Shown: piece by piece, positions 62,840 through 64,000 of the stretch | Position numbering within the stretch: position 1 is the first letter of the stretch | Layout of the letters: every line of letters starts with the position of its first letter | Assembly: GCF_052078665.1 (NCBI RefSeq) | Contig: NZ_JBQJIK010000032.1 | Coordinates: forward strand, 1-64,000 | Length of the DNA stretch: 64,000 nucleotides | Reading direction: 5' to 3' | Origin: Inquilinus sp052078665 | Lineage (GTDB): Bacteria > Pseudomonadota > Alphaproteobacteria > DSM-16000 > Inquilinaceae | Notes under the pieces: generated by a model | The model's database searches: none | Seen by the model: the letters and a program-made list of their open reading frames with translations, nothing else | What the model was told of the DNA's origin: nothing | Program-made: the position numbers and the translations under genes

Positions 62840-64000
62840 TCAGAACAGGCTCTCCAGCGGTCTCGGCCGCTCGACCGCGAACCCCTGGGCCTGGTCGATC
62901 CCCATGGCACGCACCAGGGCGAGCGTCTCGTCATCCTCGACCTGCTCGGCGACCGTGACGGCGCCGAGGCGATGGCCGATCGCATTGATCGATTCGACGA
63001 TGGCGCGGTCGACCGCGCTGGTCGTGATCTGGCGGATGAAGCCGCCGTCGATCTTCAGCCCGTCGACCGGGAACTGCCGGAGATAGGCGAAGGAGCTGAG
63101 GCCGCTGCCGAAATCGTCGAGCACCACGGCGCAGCCGGCGGCCCGCGCCTTGGCGACGAACCGGCTGGCCGCGGCCAGGTTGTTGATCACCGCGGTCTCG
63201 GTGATCTCGAGATGCAGGCGCCCGGATGCGAGGCCGGAGGCGGCCAACTCCTCCTTCAGGAAGGGCCAGAGGAACGGGTCGTCCAGCGTGTTGGCCGAGA
63301 GGTTGATGCCGATCGAGAGATCGGGCGCGGCGCGCAGCTGCGGGCCATAGCCGTGCAGCGCGGTGCGGATCACCCAGCGGTCGATGTTGCCCATCAGATC
63401 GTATCGTTCCGAGGCCGGGATGAACCCGGCCGGCGCGACCAGATCGCCATTGTCGTCCTGCATCCGCAGCAGAATCTCGAAATGGCGCGCTTGCGGCGCC
63501 CCGGGCCGCAGATCGCGAATCTCCTGCGCGAACAGCCGGAACCGGTTGGCCTCGATCGCGTCGCGGATGCCGGCCGCGACCTGGATCTCGCGGCGATGGC
63601 GCTGCGCCGCGCTGCCGTCGCCGCCATAGACCGACGCCCGGCTGCGCCCGGCCGTCTTGGCGGTGTAGCAGGCGACGTCCGCCTGGCTCAGCAGCTCGTC
63701 CGCCCGGGTCCCGTCGGCGGCGACCACGGTCAGCCCGATGCTGGCGCCGATCGGATAGGCCTTGTCGTCCCAGGTGAAGCGCAGCCCGGCCACGGCGCGG
63801 ATGATCTGCCGGGCGATGGTGACGCCGTCGCCGATCGCGCAGTCGCGCAGCAGCAGGGCGAATTCGTCGCCGCCGAGCCGGGCGACCAGGTCGCCCTCGC
63901 GGCCGCGCCGGCGCAGCAGGTTGGCGACCTCGCGCAGCAGCGCGTCGCCGGCGGCGTGGCCGGCGCCGTCATTGACGATCTTGAACCGGTCGAGATCCAT
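62840..64000 (-). CDS. GGDEF-EAL c-di-GMP signalling protein, 3' part
   Basis: 386 residues are visible; the start lies beyond the window. GGDEF domain: MDLDRFKIVNDGAGHAAGDA, then RLGGDEFALLL, an intact active motif. EAL domain: the signature is FEILLRMQD (EIL for EAL, Glu kept), then GINLSANTL, LEITETAVINN, AVVLDDFGSGLSSFAYL, LKIDGGFI and TVAEQVEDDE (usual VAEGVE). Metal residues mostly remain, so it may both make and break c-di-GMP. Close to the RTX and LuxR genes; a link with matrix production is inferred. Confidence 0.9.
   Translation of the reverse strand: MDLDRFKIVNDGAGHAAGDALLREVANLLRRRGREGDLVARLGGDEFALLLRDCAIGDGVTIARQIIRAVAGLRFTWDDKAYPIGASIGLTVVAADGTRADELLSQADVACYTAKTAGRSRASVYGGDGSAAQRHRREIQVAAGIRDAIEANRFRLFAQEIRDLRPGAPQARHFEILLRMQDDNGDLVAPAGFIPASERYDLMGNIDRWVIRTALHGYGPQLRAAPDLSIGINLSANTLDDPFLWPFLKEELAASGLASGRLHLEITETAVINNLAAASRFVAKARAAGCAVVLDDFGSGLSSFAYLRQFPVDGLKIDGGFIRQITTSAVDRAIVESINAIGHRLGAVTVAEQVEDDETLALVRAMGIDQAQGFAVERPRPLESLF

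Overview
The window is high-GC DNA (near 70% by eye) with dense coding and short gaps. It reads as a chromosomal segment of an alphaproteobacterium, most likely a Rhodospirillales member (Inquilinus or Azospirillaceae-like). Support: two LexA boxes of the alphaproteobacterial type GTTC-N7-GTTC, gene families typical of that class (parE, lptD, ydbH/ynbE, mmsA, porin), and many ABC, LysR, GNAT and RTX genes. The genus cannot be fixed from the window. No rRNA, tRNA, CRISPR array, prophage or intact IS element was seen.

Layout. 1-2662: end of a sortase, a membrane adenylate cyclase, a VOC protein. 2825-6607: LysR regulator divergent from an SDR / zinc-less MDR reductase / GFA / DUF1330 set. 6700-9929: IclR regulator divergent from a polar-amino-acid type ABC uptake set (binding protein and two permeases, no ATPase) that carries a long palindromic element. 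10325-14147: two RTX proteins. 14237-16722: MDR reductase behind twin palindromes, small glycine-zipper lipoproteins, and a short promoter-peptide-terminator unit. 16784-19305: methyltransferase, Bcr/CflA exporter, a 32-residue membrane peptide behind two LexA boxes, thioesterase. 19400-29180: parE, two paralogous lipoproteins, hydrolases, a DEAD-box helicase, lptD. 29194-34222: a vitamin B12 uptake operon under a cobalamin riboswitch, in which the permease and ATPase genes have collapsed into one truncated chimera. 34232-42221: LysR/azoR, mmsA, an ATP-grasp/cupin group, a porin. 42363-44023: a lower-GC islet with two decayed genes, a cyanobacterial-type plsY and an unknown secreted protein. 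44078-47397: ynbE-ydbH (envelope lipid transport) without ydbL. 47456-58643: acetyltransferases, an XRE-cupin regulator with a 35-bp palindrome, hydrolases, an L,D-transpeptidase, an EF-G-like GTPase, a vapBC pair and a codA-like deaminase. 58657-64000: a third RTX protein, a LuxR-type regulator and the end of a GGDEF-EAL protein.

The most interesting items are the SOS-boxed mini membrane protein (18751-18896), the BtuC-BtuD deletion chimera inside a riboswitch-controlled operon (30123-31019), the plsY islet (42363-44023), the promoter/leader-peptide/terminator unit before the methyltransferase (16552-16722), and a set of clean operator-like palindromes (7542, 14188, 48585). All functional calls come from reading translated sequence and motifs; no database search was run.
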